The translations under genes were made by a program, and so were the position numbers. Shown here in pieces: positions 1 through 7,068 of a stretch of 18,606 nt of DNA (positions are counted from its first letter, which is position 1; each line of letters begins with the position of its first letter). Source of the stretch: Treponema sp. GTDB lineage: Bacteria; Spirochaetota; Spirochaetia; Treponematales; Treponemataceae. The notes below the pieces were generated by a model. It was given only the letters and a program-made list of their open reading frames with translations. It was not told the origin of the DNA and ran no database searches. The stretch lies in the NCBI GenBank assembly GCA_003447785.1, contig DLYJ01000155.1, forward strand, positions 1 to 18,606, in the 5' to 3' direction.

Positions 1-45
1 ATGATTAATGATCCTGCCGTAAAAGCAGCATACCTGGGCGGCTGA
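1..45 (+). CDS. C-terminal tail of an upstream gene, probably an ABC transporter ATPase (LptB/LivF type)
   Basis: Only the last 14 codons and the TGA stop are inside the window, and the reading frame runs off the left edge. The visible tail ends DPAVKAAYLGG. The pattern of a short acidic/Pro segment, Val, then AYLGG resembles the C-termini of LptB and LivG/LivF-type ABC ATPases. The ATG at base 1 need not be a real start. The assignment rests on this short tail only; the rest of the gene lies outside the window. Confidence 0.45.
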   Translation: MINDPAVKAAYLGG

Positions 46-47
46 TG

Positions 48-59
48 TTGTGCTATAAT
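48..59 (+). promoter_or_regulatory. Extended -10 promoter for the CBS-ACT gene
   Basis: TTGTGCTATAAT contains a perfect TATAAT (54-59) preceded by TGC, an extended -10. No good -35 is visible 17 bp upstream, which is typical of extended -10 promoters. It starts 2 bp after the upstream stop codon. The same 12-mer with one change (TTGTGCTACAAT) precedes the SDR gene at 11965. A GGAGG Shine-Dalgarno (75-79) sits 6 nt before the ATG at 86, so this mRNA has a normal short leader. Confidence 0.65.
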
Positions 60-85
60 ATAACTAGTTTAAACGGAGGCTTGAT

Positions 86-733
86 ATGAAAGTATGTGAT
101 ATTATGACTAAAAGTCCTATTTATGTAGGACCGGACACTTCTGTAACTGACGCTAAGGCACTTATGAACAAAGAAAAAATCAATAAGCTGCCTGTTCTTG
201 ATAAATCAAACCGGCTTGTTGGAATCGTAACCAAGAATGACCTTCAGAAAGCAGATCCGTCAAGTGCTTCTACTCTCGATATTTATGAACTTGGATACCT
301 TTTGTCCAAACTTAAGGTTGAAAAGGTTATGGTTAAAAATGTTGTAACTGTTGATTGCGACGAGGTAATCGAAGAAGCTGCCCGCATTATGGCAGATAAA
401 AAAATCGGTTGTCTGCCTGTCCTGAGTGAAGGCATTTTGACCGGAATCATCACTGAAACAGATATTTTTAACGCATTTGTCAATATGTTTGGTGCACGTC
501 ATCCCGGTGTACGCGTAACTCTGGAAGCGCTGGAAAAACCAGGTGAACTTGCACGCATTACTCAGGCTCTGGCTGAAAAGAATGCAAATATCGTTTCTAC
601 AGTAACTACTGACGGAATCGATGTTTCTAAACGCAATGTAACAATCAAGGTTGGTAATATTTCCCTCAAGGAAGTTGAATCCATCCTGAACGGCTGCAGC
701 GTAAAAATTCTCGACATCCGGGAAACTAAATAA
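86..733 (+). CDS. CBS-pair and ACT domain regulatory protein (AcuB-like)
   Basis: This 215-residue protein has two CBS motifs in tandem (about residues 1-57 and 79-133) and a C-terminal ACT-like domain (about 142-212). Each CBS unit shows the usual layout: a VCDIMTKSPIYVGPD or VMVKNVVTVD strand, then LPVLDKSNRLVGIVTKNDL or LPVLSEGILTGIITETDI. The ACT part begins VRVTLEALEKPGELARITQAL, the normal PGEL...A ligand-binding turn. CBS pairs bind adenine nucleotides and ACT domains bind amino acids or similar ligands, so it is probably a cytosolic allosteric sensor. The layout matches AcuB-family proteins, but no acetoin genes are nearby, so the effector and target are unknown. The start is firm: GGAGG lies 6 nt upstream. 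The gene appears to be transcribed alone from the extended -10 at 48-59. Confidence 0.85.
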   Translation: MKVCDIMTKSPIYVGPDTSVTDAKALMNKEKINKLPVLDKSNRLVGIVTKNDLQKADPSSASTLDIYELGYLLSKLKVEKVMVKNVVTVDCDEVIEEAARIMADKKIGCLPVLSEGILTGIITETDIFNAFVNMFGARHPGVRVTLEALEKPGELARITQALAEKNANIVSTVTTDGIDVSKRNVTIKVGNISLKEVESILNGCSVKILDIRETK

Positions 734-740
734 TTTTTGT

Positions 741-778
741 TAATTTAATGGACTTCGGGAACTTCCCATATTAAATTA
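741..778. repeat. Inverted repeat in front of the 488-aa gene
   Basis: TAATTTAAT (741-749) is perfectly complementary to ATTAAATTA (770-778). The stem continues as GG/CC with a 2-nt bulge, and the centre holds GGGAA-c-TTCCC. There is no T-run after either arm, so it is not a canonical terminator. The right arm overlaps the putative -10 of the next gene, so an operator or a weak attenuating hairpin is possible. Confidence 0.5.
749..777 (+). promoter_or_regulatory. Putative promoter giving a leaderless transcript of the 488-aa gene
   Basis: TGGACT (749-754) and TAAATT (772-777) are 17 bp apart, each matching consensus at 4 of 6 positions. The -10 ends 6 nt before the ATG at 784, and no Shine-Dalgarno lies between. 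Transcription would start at or next to the ATG. The element is weak alone but fits the pattern at the 7002, 7069 and 11984 starts. Confidence 0.4.
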
Positions 779-783
779 TATAT

Positions 784-2250
784 ATGACCCTGAGTTTAGA
801 ATCTCTGCTTGAAAGATTTTTAAGAAATTATACGTCTCCCTTTACTGTCAATGATTTGTTACACTTGATGAAAACATGCGGTAAAAAAGTTGATAAGGAT
901 GAATTGACCGAATTTCTTCAGATGGACGAAAGGGTTTTTGCCCTTGAAGGCAATCTTTTTATAACTCAGGCCGGTGCATTTACCGGAATGTTTTTCAGTT
1001 TTGTCCCGACCCAGCAGGAACTGGACCAGAAGGTTTTTGTACCCGGCGACAGATGCATGCCCTTTGTTGATGGCGAAATGCTTTCCTGCAGCCTTGATTT
1101 TGAGTATGCGGGCAAAATTCTTCCGAAGACGACATTTGAAACGGACTGTAACACCGCTCGCGACCTGTTTACCTTTTACGGTGATGAATACGCAAGCCAG
1201 TACATCGGAGCAGACCCGATAAACGCTGACTTAAACCTTGCAAACAACGCTTTTGAGCTTCCGCCAAAATTAAAGCTTACGGCAGTTTCTCTTGAGCGCG
1301 TAATGGAAGACTTTGACTTTCAGAAAGGCGACAGAATTCTCTGCCGTGTCAACAACTGGGACAGAGGTGTTATAGAAATCTTCCCGGAAATCGAACACAA
1401 CAAGAATCCGTTTATCCGTGCCGCAGAAATTTCTGAACGGGAAAAATGGTGCAAAAAACTTGAAGACGCACTTCTTTTAAGCTTTGACAAGATGGGCCCG
1501 TGTAATTCAATGGAACAGCAGCTCGGTTTTGCCTTTTATGAAAACCGCCGGGAGTTATGTTCGCCGGAATGCGCCTCAATTCATGAATTTCTGGACAAGG
1601 CCCAGCGTGTCGGCATGGAACTTTTTGGTGTAGAAACACGTCTGTGGAAAAAGAACGAAGATGTTCCGGCGGTAGGCAAGTGGAATATGGAAACCCTTTT
1701 CCACGGAACGTCTGACAAAGATTGTTTTGCTCCCGCGAGATTCAGCGGAATGCCTGAGTATATAATTGACTGCTACATCAAGGATCAGTTGTACGAAAAA
1801 AAAGATGACCTGGATTCATTATGCGAAGCAATGATTCCAAGTTCAATTCAACTGACAGAAAAAGAGAGATCTGACTTTACATTGCATATTATGCGGCGAA
1901 ATGCTATAATCCGTAACAAATACAACAGATTTGCTGACTTTGCGATGGGTTCAATCAGACATGACGCATTGAGTTTGTATTCAAGAGTAGGCGACCTTGT
2001 TTACGAAGTGGATTGTGCAGGTAAAGAAATTGCCAAGTTCCCGCAACAGGAACTTGTAACCCTGTCACAGTTGTTTGCCCACATTACAAGGATGCTCGAA
2101 ATGCTTGCCGGCGAAAAGGAATGTGCAGATGAAGAAAAAACTGCAATTAAACTTTCGCTGGAAGGCATGGAATATAATTTTGAAGATATCCGAACCCGCT
2201 TAAAAGCAGCTGTTGACAGATCTCTTGCTAAAAGATTCAAGGTTATCTGA
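784..2250 (+). CDS. Conserved-looking protein of unknown function, 488 aa
   Basis: I do not recognise this protein. It is 488 residues, soluble and acidic, with no signal peptide or membrane segment. The first 60 residues (FTVNDLLHLMKTCGKKVDKDELTEFLQ...VFALEGNLFIT) read like a small winged-helix-type domain. The middle (about 165-205) has a beta-rich patch, DFQKGDRILCRVNNWDRGVIEIFP, which could be an OB/SH3-like barrel. The last 120 residues are mostly helical (LAHITRMLEMLAGEKE..., LSLEGMEYNFEDIRTRLKAAV). Cysteines are scattered without a metal-binding pattern. The ATG has no Shine-Dalgarno; an AT-rich -10-like box sits 6 nt upstream. The ptsN-like gene starts 35 bp downstream on the same strand, so co-transcription is likely. 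Length and normal codon use support a real gene. Confidence 0.8.
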   Translation: MTLSLESLLERFLRNYTSPFTVNDLLHLMKTCGKKVDKDELTEFLQMDERVFALEGNLFITQAGAFTGMFFSFVPTQQELDQKVFVPGDRCMPFVDGEMLSCSLDFEYAGKILPKTTFETDCNTARDLFTFYGDEYASQYIGADPINADLNLANNAFELPPKLKLTAVSLERVMEDFDFQKGDRILCRVNNWDRGVIEIFPEIEHNKNPFIRAAEISEREKWCKKLEDALLLSFDKMGPCNSMEQQLGFAFYENRRELCSPECASIHEFLDKAQRVGMELFGVETRLWKKNEDVPAVGKWNMETLFHGTSDKDCFAPARFSGMPEYIIDCYIKDQLYEKKDDLDSLCEAMIPSSIQLTEKERSDFTLHIMRRNAIIRNKYNRFADFAMGSIRHDALSLYSRVGDLVYEVDCAGKEIAKFPQQELVTLSQLFAHITRMLEMLAGEKECADEEKTAIKLSLEGMEYNFEDIRTRLKAAVDRSLAKRFKVI

Positions 2251-2285
2251 TCAGAGACTGTTCGCTATTTTTGCGGAGGATTACA

Positions 2286-2747
2286 ATGATTTCAGATGTA
2301 AATATCGGTGAGTTTTTAAGACTTGGTGGCATTTACAAAGACATTGGCGGCGCTACTGCTATAGAGTGCTTTGATTCAATCTGCAAAAAAATCAACCTTC
2401 CTCAGGGATTATCAGCCAGACATTTATATGAAGCTCTCTGTCAGCGCGAAAGCGTTTTAAGCACTGCTGTGGGAAAAGGTTTTGCAATTCCACACTCACA
2501 GCAGCCTCTTGTAAAGCGCGTTGAAGACCAGAGAATTTATATCTGCTATTTGAAAGAGCCGATTGATATGCAGGCAATGGACAGCAAAAGGGTTTCTACA
2601 ATGATTATTCCCCTGAGCTGCAGTGTACAGGCACATTTGCATATTATTTCCCGTCTGGCACGACTTTTACAAAATCCACAGTTCAAAAATGCACTGGAAA
2701 CCAGACAGGATCTGGATGTCATCTTTCCGTTGACACGTCAGTTCTAA
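2286..2747 (+). CDS. ptsN: PTS EIIA-type phosphoacceptor protein (PtsN/fructose EIIA family)
   Basis: This 153-residue protein is the size of a stand-alone EIIA(Ntr)/EIIA(Fru) domain. The phosphohistidine signature is GKGFAIPHS, with His70 as the probable acceptor. Preceding LYEALCQRESVLSTAVG and following ICYLKEPIDM match the family fold. PtsN proteins take phosphate from a PTS relay and usually act as regulators rather than sugar transporters; no EIIB or EIIC domain is nearby, favouring a regulatory role. The start is ATG 2286 because GCGGAGGA (2273-2280) is ideally spaced before it; a TTG at 2271 in the same frame overlaps the Shine-Dalgarno and is rejected. Transketolase follows after 37 bp, suggesting a carbon-metabolism operon. 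Fructose-specific EIIA cannot be excluded. Confidence 0.8.
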   Translation: MISDVNIGEFLRLGGIYKDIGGATAIECFDSICKKINLPQGLSARHLYEALCQRESVLSTAVGKGFAIPHSQQPLVKRVEDQRIYICYLKEPIDMQAMDSKRVSTMIIPLSCSVQAHLHIISRLARLLQNPQFKNALETRQDLDVIFPLTRQF

Positions 2748-2784
2748 GGTTTTTAGTCTAAAATATTTTTTAAGGGGTTATTTT

Positions 2785-4752
2785 ATGGACACAAAAGGTA
2801 TTGCTGCCGTTGCAAAATCAATTCGCAGTCTGTCAATCGATGCTATCCAAAAAGCAAAATCAGGTCATCCTGGACTCCCGCTTGGATGTGCAGAACTTGC
2901 TGCTGTTTTGTACGGAGAAATCCTCAAGCACAATCCGGCTGATTCAAAATGGGCTGATCGTGATCGCTTTGTTTTGTCGGCAGGACATGGCTCAATGCTG
3001 CTTTATTCAATTCTTCATTTGAGCGGCTACAAAGTTACTATGGAAGACATCAAAAACTTCCGCCAGCTTGGTTCAGCCTGCCCGGGACACCCGGAATACG
3101 GCTACACAGACGGTGTAGAAAACACAAGCGGCCCCCTTGGTCAGGGTATCGCACTTGCTGTTGGTATGGCTCTCGCAGAATCACACCTGGCTGCAAAATA
3201 TAATACTAAAAATCACAAAATCGTAGATCACTACACATATGCCCTTGTTGGAGAAGGCTGTCTTGAAGAAGGTGTTTCTTCTGAAGCAAGTTCTTTTGCA
3301 GGTCACAACAAGCTCGGCAAACTGATTGTATTCTACGACCAGAATAAAATTTCAATCGACGGTTCAACTGATATTACTTTTACGGAAGATATCGGAAAGC
3401 GCTACGAAGCATACGGCTGGCAGGTTTTGAAAGGCGATATGTACAATGTTAAGGGCATTGTAAAACTTGTTGAAAAGGCTAAAAAATGCTCTGACAAACC
3501 TACTTTGATTATGCTCAAGTCAGTTATCGGTAAGTTTGCTCCAAAACAGGGAACTCCTGCCGTACACGGTGAACCTCTCGGTGACAACGATGTAGCACTT
3601 ACAAAGAAGGCTCTGGGAATCAGCCCTGAAGAATTTTTCTATGTTGACCCGGATGCATTGCGCTACTTTAATGAAAAGAAAGCTGACTTTGCCAAAAAAG
3701 AAGACGACTGGAACAAAGAATTTAAAGCGTGGGCAGATGAAAATCCTGAACTTGCAAAACAGTGGAAGGCTTCTTACGAAGGAACAGAAACTGCTTCTGC
3801 TGCAGACCCGACTTACGAAATTGGAGCTTCAGTTGCAACACGTACTGCAAGCGGCGATATGATCAACACAATGGGTCTGAGCCATTCATATCTCGTTGGC
3901 GGAAGTGCCGACCTTAAGGGGTCAAATAAATCAGGAATGAAGTGTGATGGTGGAACTTATACACCTTCAAACAGAGCAGGCCGTTCAATTGAATACGGTA
4001 TCCGCGAGTTCGGAATGGCAAGCGAAGCTGCCGGAATGAGTCTCCACGGAGGAATCCGCCCATTCGTTGCAACATACCTCGTATTCAGTGATTACATGAG
4101 ACCGTCTATTCGTCTCGCTTCCATCATGAAGCAGCCTGTAATCTACGACTTGACTCATGACTCAATTTACCTTGGCGAAGACGGTCCAACTCACCAGCCG
4201 ATTGAACAGCTCGCTTCTCTGAGGGCTATTCCGGGCGTACAGGTTTTGAGACCGGGCGATGCTGAAGAAACTGTAAGTGCATGGCACATGGCTATGGAAA
4301 GCAAGGACCATCCGGTTGTTCTTGCCCTTACAAGACAGAATGTTCCTGTTTATGCAAAAGAGGATTCAAATTGGAAAAACACTATCAGGCAGGGCGCTTA
4401 CATTGTTAAAAAAGGAAGCGATACTCCTGATGTAACAATCCTCGCTACAGGCAGTGAAGTTTGCATGGCACTTGATGCTGCTGCAAAGGTAACCGGAAAG
4501 GCTGTTCGCGTAGTAAGTGTAATGGACAAAAAACTTTTCGAAGCTCAGGACGACGCCTTTAAGGCTCAAATCCTTGGCGGAGCAAAACGCGTTGTTGTTA
4601 CGGAAGCCGGATGTTCAACCGGATGGGAAAGCTACGTTAACGACAAAAAAGATTTGTTTACAATCGACCGCTTTGGCGAAAGCGGACCAGGCAAGAAAAT
4701 TGCGGAAGCTTTCGGCTTTACAGCAGAAAAACTTGCTGAATTGATTAAATAA
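2785..4752 (+). CDS. tkt: Transketolase
   Basis: This 655-residue protein has the full length of bacterial transketolase, the thiamine-diphosphate enzyme moving two-carbon units between sugar phosphates in the non-oxidative pentose phosphate pathway. Landmarks: SGHPGLPLG (His28), SAGHGSMLLY (His68), the TPP/Mg motif GEGCLEEG at 156-163 with the paired Asn187 in YDQNKISIDG, the pyrimidine-domain segment LTHDSIYLGEDGPTHQPIEQLASLRAIP, and a C-terminal domain ending FGESGPGKKIAEAFGFTAEKLAELIK. Phosphate-binding residues appear conserved (AGRSIEYGIREFGM). AAGGGG (2772-2777) is 7 nt before the ATG. It probably ends the operon begun at 784, with a strong terminator 14 bp after the stop. Codon use is regular, as expected for a highly expressed enzyme. 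Confidence 0.97.
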   Translation: MDTKGIAAVAKSIRSLSIDAIQKAKSGHPGLPLGCAELAAVLYGEILKHNPADSKWADRDRFVLSAGHGSMLLYSILHLSGYKVTMEDIKNFRQLGSACPGHPEYGYTDGVENTSGPLGQGIALAVGMALAESHLAAKYNTKNHKIVDHYTYALVGEGCLEEGVSSEASSFAGHNKLGKLIVFYDQNKISIDGSTDITFTEDIGKRYEAYGWQVLKGDMYNVKGIVKLVEKAKKCSDKPTLIMLKSVIGKFAPKQGTPAVHGEPLGDNDVALTKKALGISPEEFFYVDPDALRYFNEKKADFAKKEDDWNKEFKAWADENPELAKQWKASYEGTETASAADPTYEIGASVATRTASGDMINTMGLSHSYLVGGSADLKGSNKSGMKCDGGTYTPSNRAGRSIEYGIREFGMASEAAGMSLHGGIRPFVATYLVFSDYMRPSIRLASIMKQPVIYDLTHDSIYLGEDGPTHQPIEQLASLRAIPGVQVLRPGDAEETVSAWHMAMESKDHPVVLALTRQNVPVYAKEDSNWKNTIRQGAYIVKKGSDTPDVTILATGSEVCMALDAAAKVTGKAVRVVSVMDKKLFEAQDDAFKAQILGGAKRVVVTEAGCSTGWESYVNDKKDLFTIDRFGESGPGKKIAEAFGFTAEKLAELIK

Positions 4753-4765
4753 TCATATAAAAACG

Positions 4766-4809
4766 AACGCTCGGGGAAGGTTTTACCTTTTCCGGGCGTT
4801 TGCTTTTAT
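4766..4809. terminator. Bidirectional intrinsic terminator between tkt and lgt
   Basis: A 15-bp near-perfect stem pairs 4766-4780 with 4786-4800 around TTTTA, with one or two non-Watson-Crick positions. On the plus strand it is followed by TGCTTTTATTTA; on the minus strand the stem is followed by CGTTTTTATATG. Both tails are T-rich, so it can stop both tkt and lgt transcripts. Confidence 0.85.
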
Positions 4810-4813
4810 TTAG

Positions 4814-4853
4814 TCGTAGTCAAGGCTTTAAGCGTATGCGTGCCTTGACTCGA
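4814..4853. repeat. Inverted repeat between tkt terminator and lgt
   Basis: AGTCAAGGC (4818-4826) and GCCTTGACT (4842-4850) are perfect 9-bp arms around a 15-nt loop, flanked by TCG/CGA (4814-4816, 4851-4853) that could extend the stem past a short bulge. No T-run follows on either strand. It may be an extra 3'-end stabilising hairpin for lgt mRNA, or a protein-binding site. Confidence 0.55.
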
Positions 4854-4866
4854 CGTAATAATCCTG

Positions 4867-5838
4867 TCAGTCTTTTCTGGATTTTAAATATGACACAACA
4901 CCAAGTGTAATTCCGCCAACTATCATCAGGAAGCAGAGTATCTGGCCTGTAGAGATGTTGAACATGGAAGTGTTCATGTAGAGCGGTGCCGACGGGTCTG
5001 CTGAGATGCGGTAACCGATGTCTGCGTCCGGCTCCCTGAAGTATTCAATAAAGAATCTGAAAATTCCGTAGCCTGCGATATAAAGTGAACTTGAAAATCC
5101 GTCAAAGGGCTTTTTTTTGTGAAGCAGCCAGATAATCAGAAATAAAATCAGTCCTTCAAAAAGTGCTTCGTAGAGCTGGCTTGGATGACGGGGCAAATTG
5201 ATGAGAGCGCCGTTGACTTCCATTCCGCACTTTTGTGCAAAGTTCTGTACCCACGCAATGGAAGCAGAAAAGCGTTCAGCACTCGGAAAAACTGTTCCCC
5301 AGGGCATTGTGGTGATGCGGCCGTAAAGTTCTCCGTTGAGGTAGTTTCCCAGACGGCCAAATGTGTATCCGGCAGGAATTGCGGTTGCCATTGCGTCCAC
5401 CCATTTGAGTATAGGTTTTTTGCGGCGTACACACCAGAAAATCATTCCGATAAAGCCGCCGATAAAACCGCCGTGATAACTCATGCCGGCAAGACCTGTA
5501 AATTGTCCCTTATCATTGAACGGCCAGAAAATCAGCCATGGTTTTTTATAATAAATTCCTGAAGTGTCGTAAACGAGGGTGGAAAAAATGCGGGCGCCGA
5601 TTAAAAGAAAGACGATGCCTGTGGCAATAAAACTAAAAATGTCATCTTCCGTTGCCTTGTAGCCCTGTGCATCAAGAGCACCTTCCTTGAGAAGTTTCTT
5701 GAGCACAATGAATGCGGTTCCAAAGGCAAAAATATACATAAGTCCGTACCAGCGGATTAAACCGAGCACCGGCACTCCCGGAAAAATTTCGGGATGAATC
5801 CATGAAGGATAGTTAATGTATAGCGGTAGAAAATTCAT
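4867..5838 (-). CDS. lgt: Prolipoprotein diacylglyceryl transferase
   Basis: This 323-residue polytopic membrane protein transfers diacylglycerol from phosphatidylglycerol to the lipobox cysteine of prolipoproteins, the first step of lipoprotein maturation. The signature GRLGNYLNGELYGR is at 161-174 (Arg162, Glu170). The essential His is His122 in SYHGGFIGG, and RHPSQLYEALFEG (217-229) and RFFIEYFREPD (261-271) are also family motifs. Several hydrophobic helices are visible. It is somewhat longer than the E. coli enzyme, mostly from insertions at 92-115 and 190-215. The minus-strand leader has AAGGAA before the ATG. It lies 21 bp downstream of the MinD-like gene and is probably co-transcribed with it. 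Spirochetes are lipoprotein-rich, so this gene should be important. Confidence 0.97.
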   Translation of the reverse strand: MNFLPLYINYPSWIHPEIFPGVPVLGLIRWYGLMYIFAFGTAFIVLKKLLKEGALDAQGYKATEDDIFSFIATGIVFLLIGARIFSTLVYDTSGIYYKKPWLIFWPFNDKGQFTGLAGMSYHGGFIGGFIGMIFWCVRRKKPILKWVDAMATAIPAGYTFGRLGNYLNGELYGRITTMPWGTVFPSAERFSASIAWVQNFAQKCGMEVNGALINLPRHPSQLYEALFEGLILFLIIWLLHKKKPFDGFSSSLYIAGYGIFRFFIEYFREPDADIGYRISADPSAPLYMNTSMFNISTGQILCFLMIVGGITLGVVSYLKSRKD

Positions 5839-5859
5839 TTTTTATTCCTTTTTTAAATT

Positions 5860-7002
5860 CTATAATTTAAATCCCTGCTGGGCTGCCTTTACGAGTTTGC
5901 TCTTTAAAAGCAGGTTTTCGTTTCTCAACTGGGTAATTTCGTAAGCCTGGGTTTTGATTGTTTCTGCAAGTTCGCCCATGCTGAGGGCACCGGTTCCAAC
6001 CAGGTCTTCAACATAAGACATCTTCTGAGAAAAATCGTCGTTTGCTTCTTCTGTTGCAAGTTCGTAAGAAGCGTCCGTATCAATGTCTTCAAAAGTTCCT
6101 TCAAACTGAAGTGTTTCGCTCTGGAGAACCTTTTCTGCGATACGGTAAATTGCCTGGGAAATTACAGCGTTCGGTTTGTAAATGATAACCGGCAGACGTG
6201 AAGAAAGCGCCTTGTCCTGGAGTGAGTCACGGTACATTACGCCCAAGGATTCAACATCGAGACCAAGGTACTGCTGGCATGAACGGCGGATTTTGAGAGC
6301 CTTGTCAGCGTCCTTCGGTTCGTCAATCATGTTCATTACCAGGCGCGGATGGAACTGACTCATGCGATCAGAAAAAACTTTTGCACTTTCAGGGTCAATT
6401 TCGCGGATTGCCTCAATCATTTTTGGAATGTATAAGCGCTGAAGGGATGCAGAGTCGCCCTTGAGCTTTTTCATGTACTGGGCTGCCGGGCTGTTCTTTT
6501 TGAATGAACTTGCCATCAGCCTGAATACTGCGTTTTTAAGGAAAAGATAACCGTTCAATGTGGCTGTAACTGTGGGAGCGGTTACAACGATTCCCTGAGG
6601 TGACAGGAGGAACAGATCAAGAATTGTGAGGTGTGTTCCTGCACCAAGGTCTATAATGAGATAGTCGCAGTCCAGGGACTGGAACTTTTTAATCAGATTG
6701 TTTTTCTGGAAGATTTTGAGGGAACTTAAGCCCGGAATTTCGGAATCTCCGGCAATAAAGGAAACGTTTTCGTACTCTGTGGGCTGAATTATTTCTTCGA
6801 AGGAACTCTCGCCTGTCAGAAAGGTTCCGATTCCCTTTTTTGGTGAGCTTTGTCCGATTACAAGGTGGAGGTTTGAAGCCCCCAAATCCAAATCAGCAAG
6901 AACAACTTTTTTTCCTGCCTGTCCTAAAGTTATTGCGAGGTTAGCGGAAAGAAGACTTTTTCCAACGCCGCCTTTACCGCTGGCTATAGGTATTATCTGC
7001 AT
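5860..7002 (-). CDS. MinD/ParA-family P-loop ATPase with long C-terminal extension
   Basis: From the ATG at 7002 this is 380 residues. The deviant Walker A, ASGKGGVGKS (residues 7-16, signature Lys10 and Lys15), the A' motif LADLDLGASN (Asp37, Asp39) and Walker B CDYLIIDLGAG place it in the MinD/Mrp/FlhG group. These ATPases dimerise on ATP and position or assemble cell structures. It is over 100 residues longer than MinD: a charged insertion around 165-215 and a C-terminal tail ending in a leucine-rich coiled coil (ITQLRNENLLLKSKLVKAA). That tail might mediate oligomerisation or membrane contact. A TTG at 7008 in frame is a poorer start: the -10 TATACT ends 6 nt before ATG 7002 with no Shine-Dalgarno. 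lgt follows on the same strand. The partner and cellular role are not evident; no flagellar genes are close. Confidence 0.85.
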   Translation of the reverse strand: MQIIPIASGKGGVGKSLLSANLAITLGQAGKKVVLADLDLGASNLHLVIGQSSPKKGIGTFLTGESSFEEIIQPTEYENVSFIAGDSEIPGLSSLKIFQKNNLIKKFQSLDCDYLIIDLGAGTHLTILDLFLLSPQGIVVTAPTVTATLNGYLFLKNAVFRLMASSFKKNSPAAQYMKKLKGDSASLQRLYIPKMIEAIREIDPESAKVFSDRMSQFHPRLVMNMIDEPKDADKALKIRRSCQQYLGLDVESLGVMYRDSLQDKALSSRLPVIIYKPNAVISQAIYRIAEKVLQSETLQFEGTFEDIDTDASYELATEEANDDFSQKMSYVEDLVGTGALSMGELAETIKTQAYEITQLRNENLLLKSKLVKAAQQGFKL

Positions 7003-7008
7003 TATCAA

Positions 7009-7037
7009 AGTATATCACGAAAGGGAGCGATTGACCA
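7009..7037 (-). promoter_or_regulatory. Promoter of the MinD-like gene, leaderless
   Basis: On the minus strand TGGTCA (7037-7032) and TATACT (7014-7009) are 17 bp apart, and TGA precedes the -10 (extended -10). The -10 ends 6 nt before the ATG at 7002, so the mRNA probably starts at the initiation codon. The -35 overlaps the -35 of the divergent ctpA promoter. Confidence 0.6.
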
Positions 7038-7059
7038 AGTGTGAATTGAACCATAAAAT
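7031..7059 (+). promoter_or_regulatory. Promoter of ctpA, probably leaderless
   Basis: TTGACC (7031-7036) and TAAAAT (7054-7059) are separated by exactly 17 bp. The -10 ends 9 nt before the ATG at 7069, and the intervening bases contain no Shine-Dalgarno. The start of transcription would fall within about 3 nt of the ATG. Confidence 0.65.
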
Positions 7060-7068
7060 AAATATAAT

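Noticed and set aside
2656..2671. Possible sigma54 -24/-12 promoter (TGGCACG then TTACA) inside the ptsN-like gene
   Set aside because: The invariant GC at -12 is AC and the site is deep within coding sequence, so it is likely chance.
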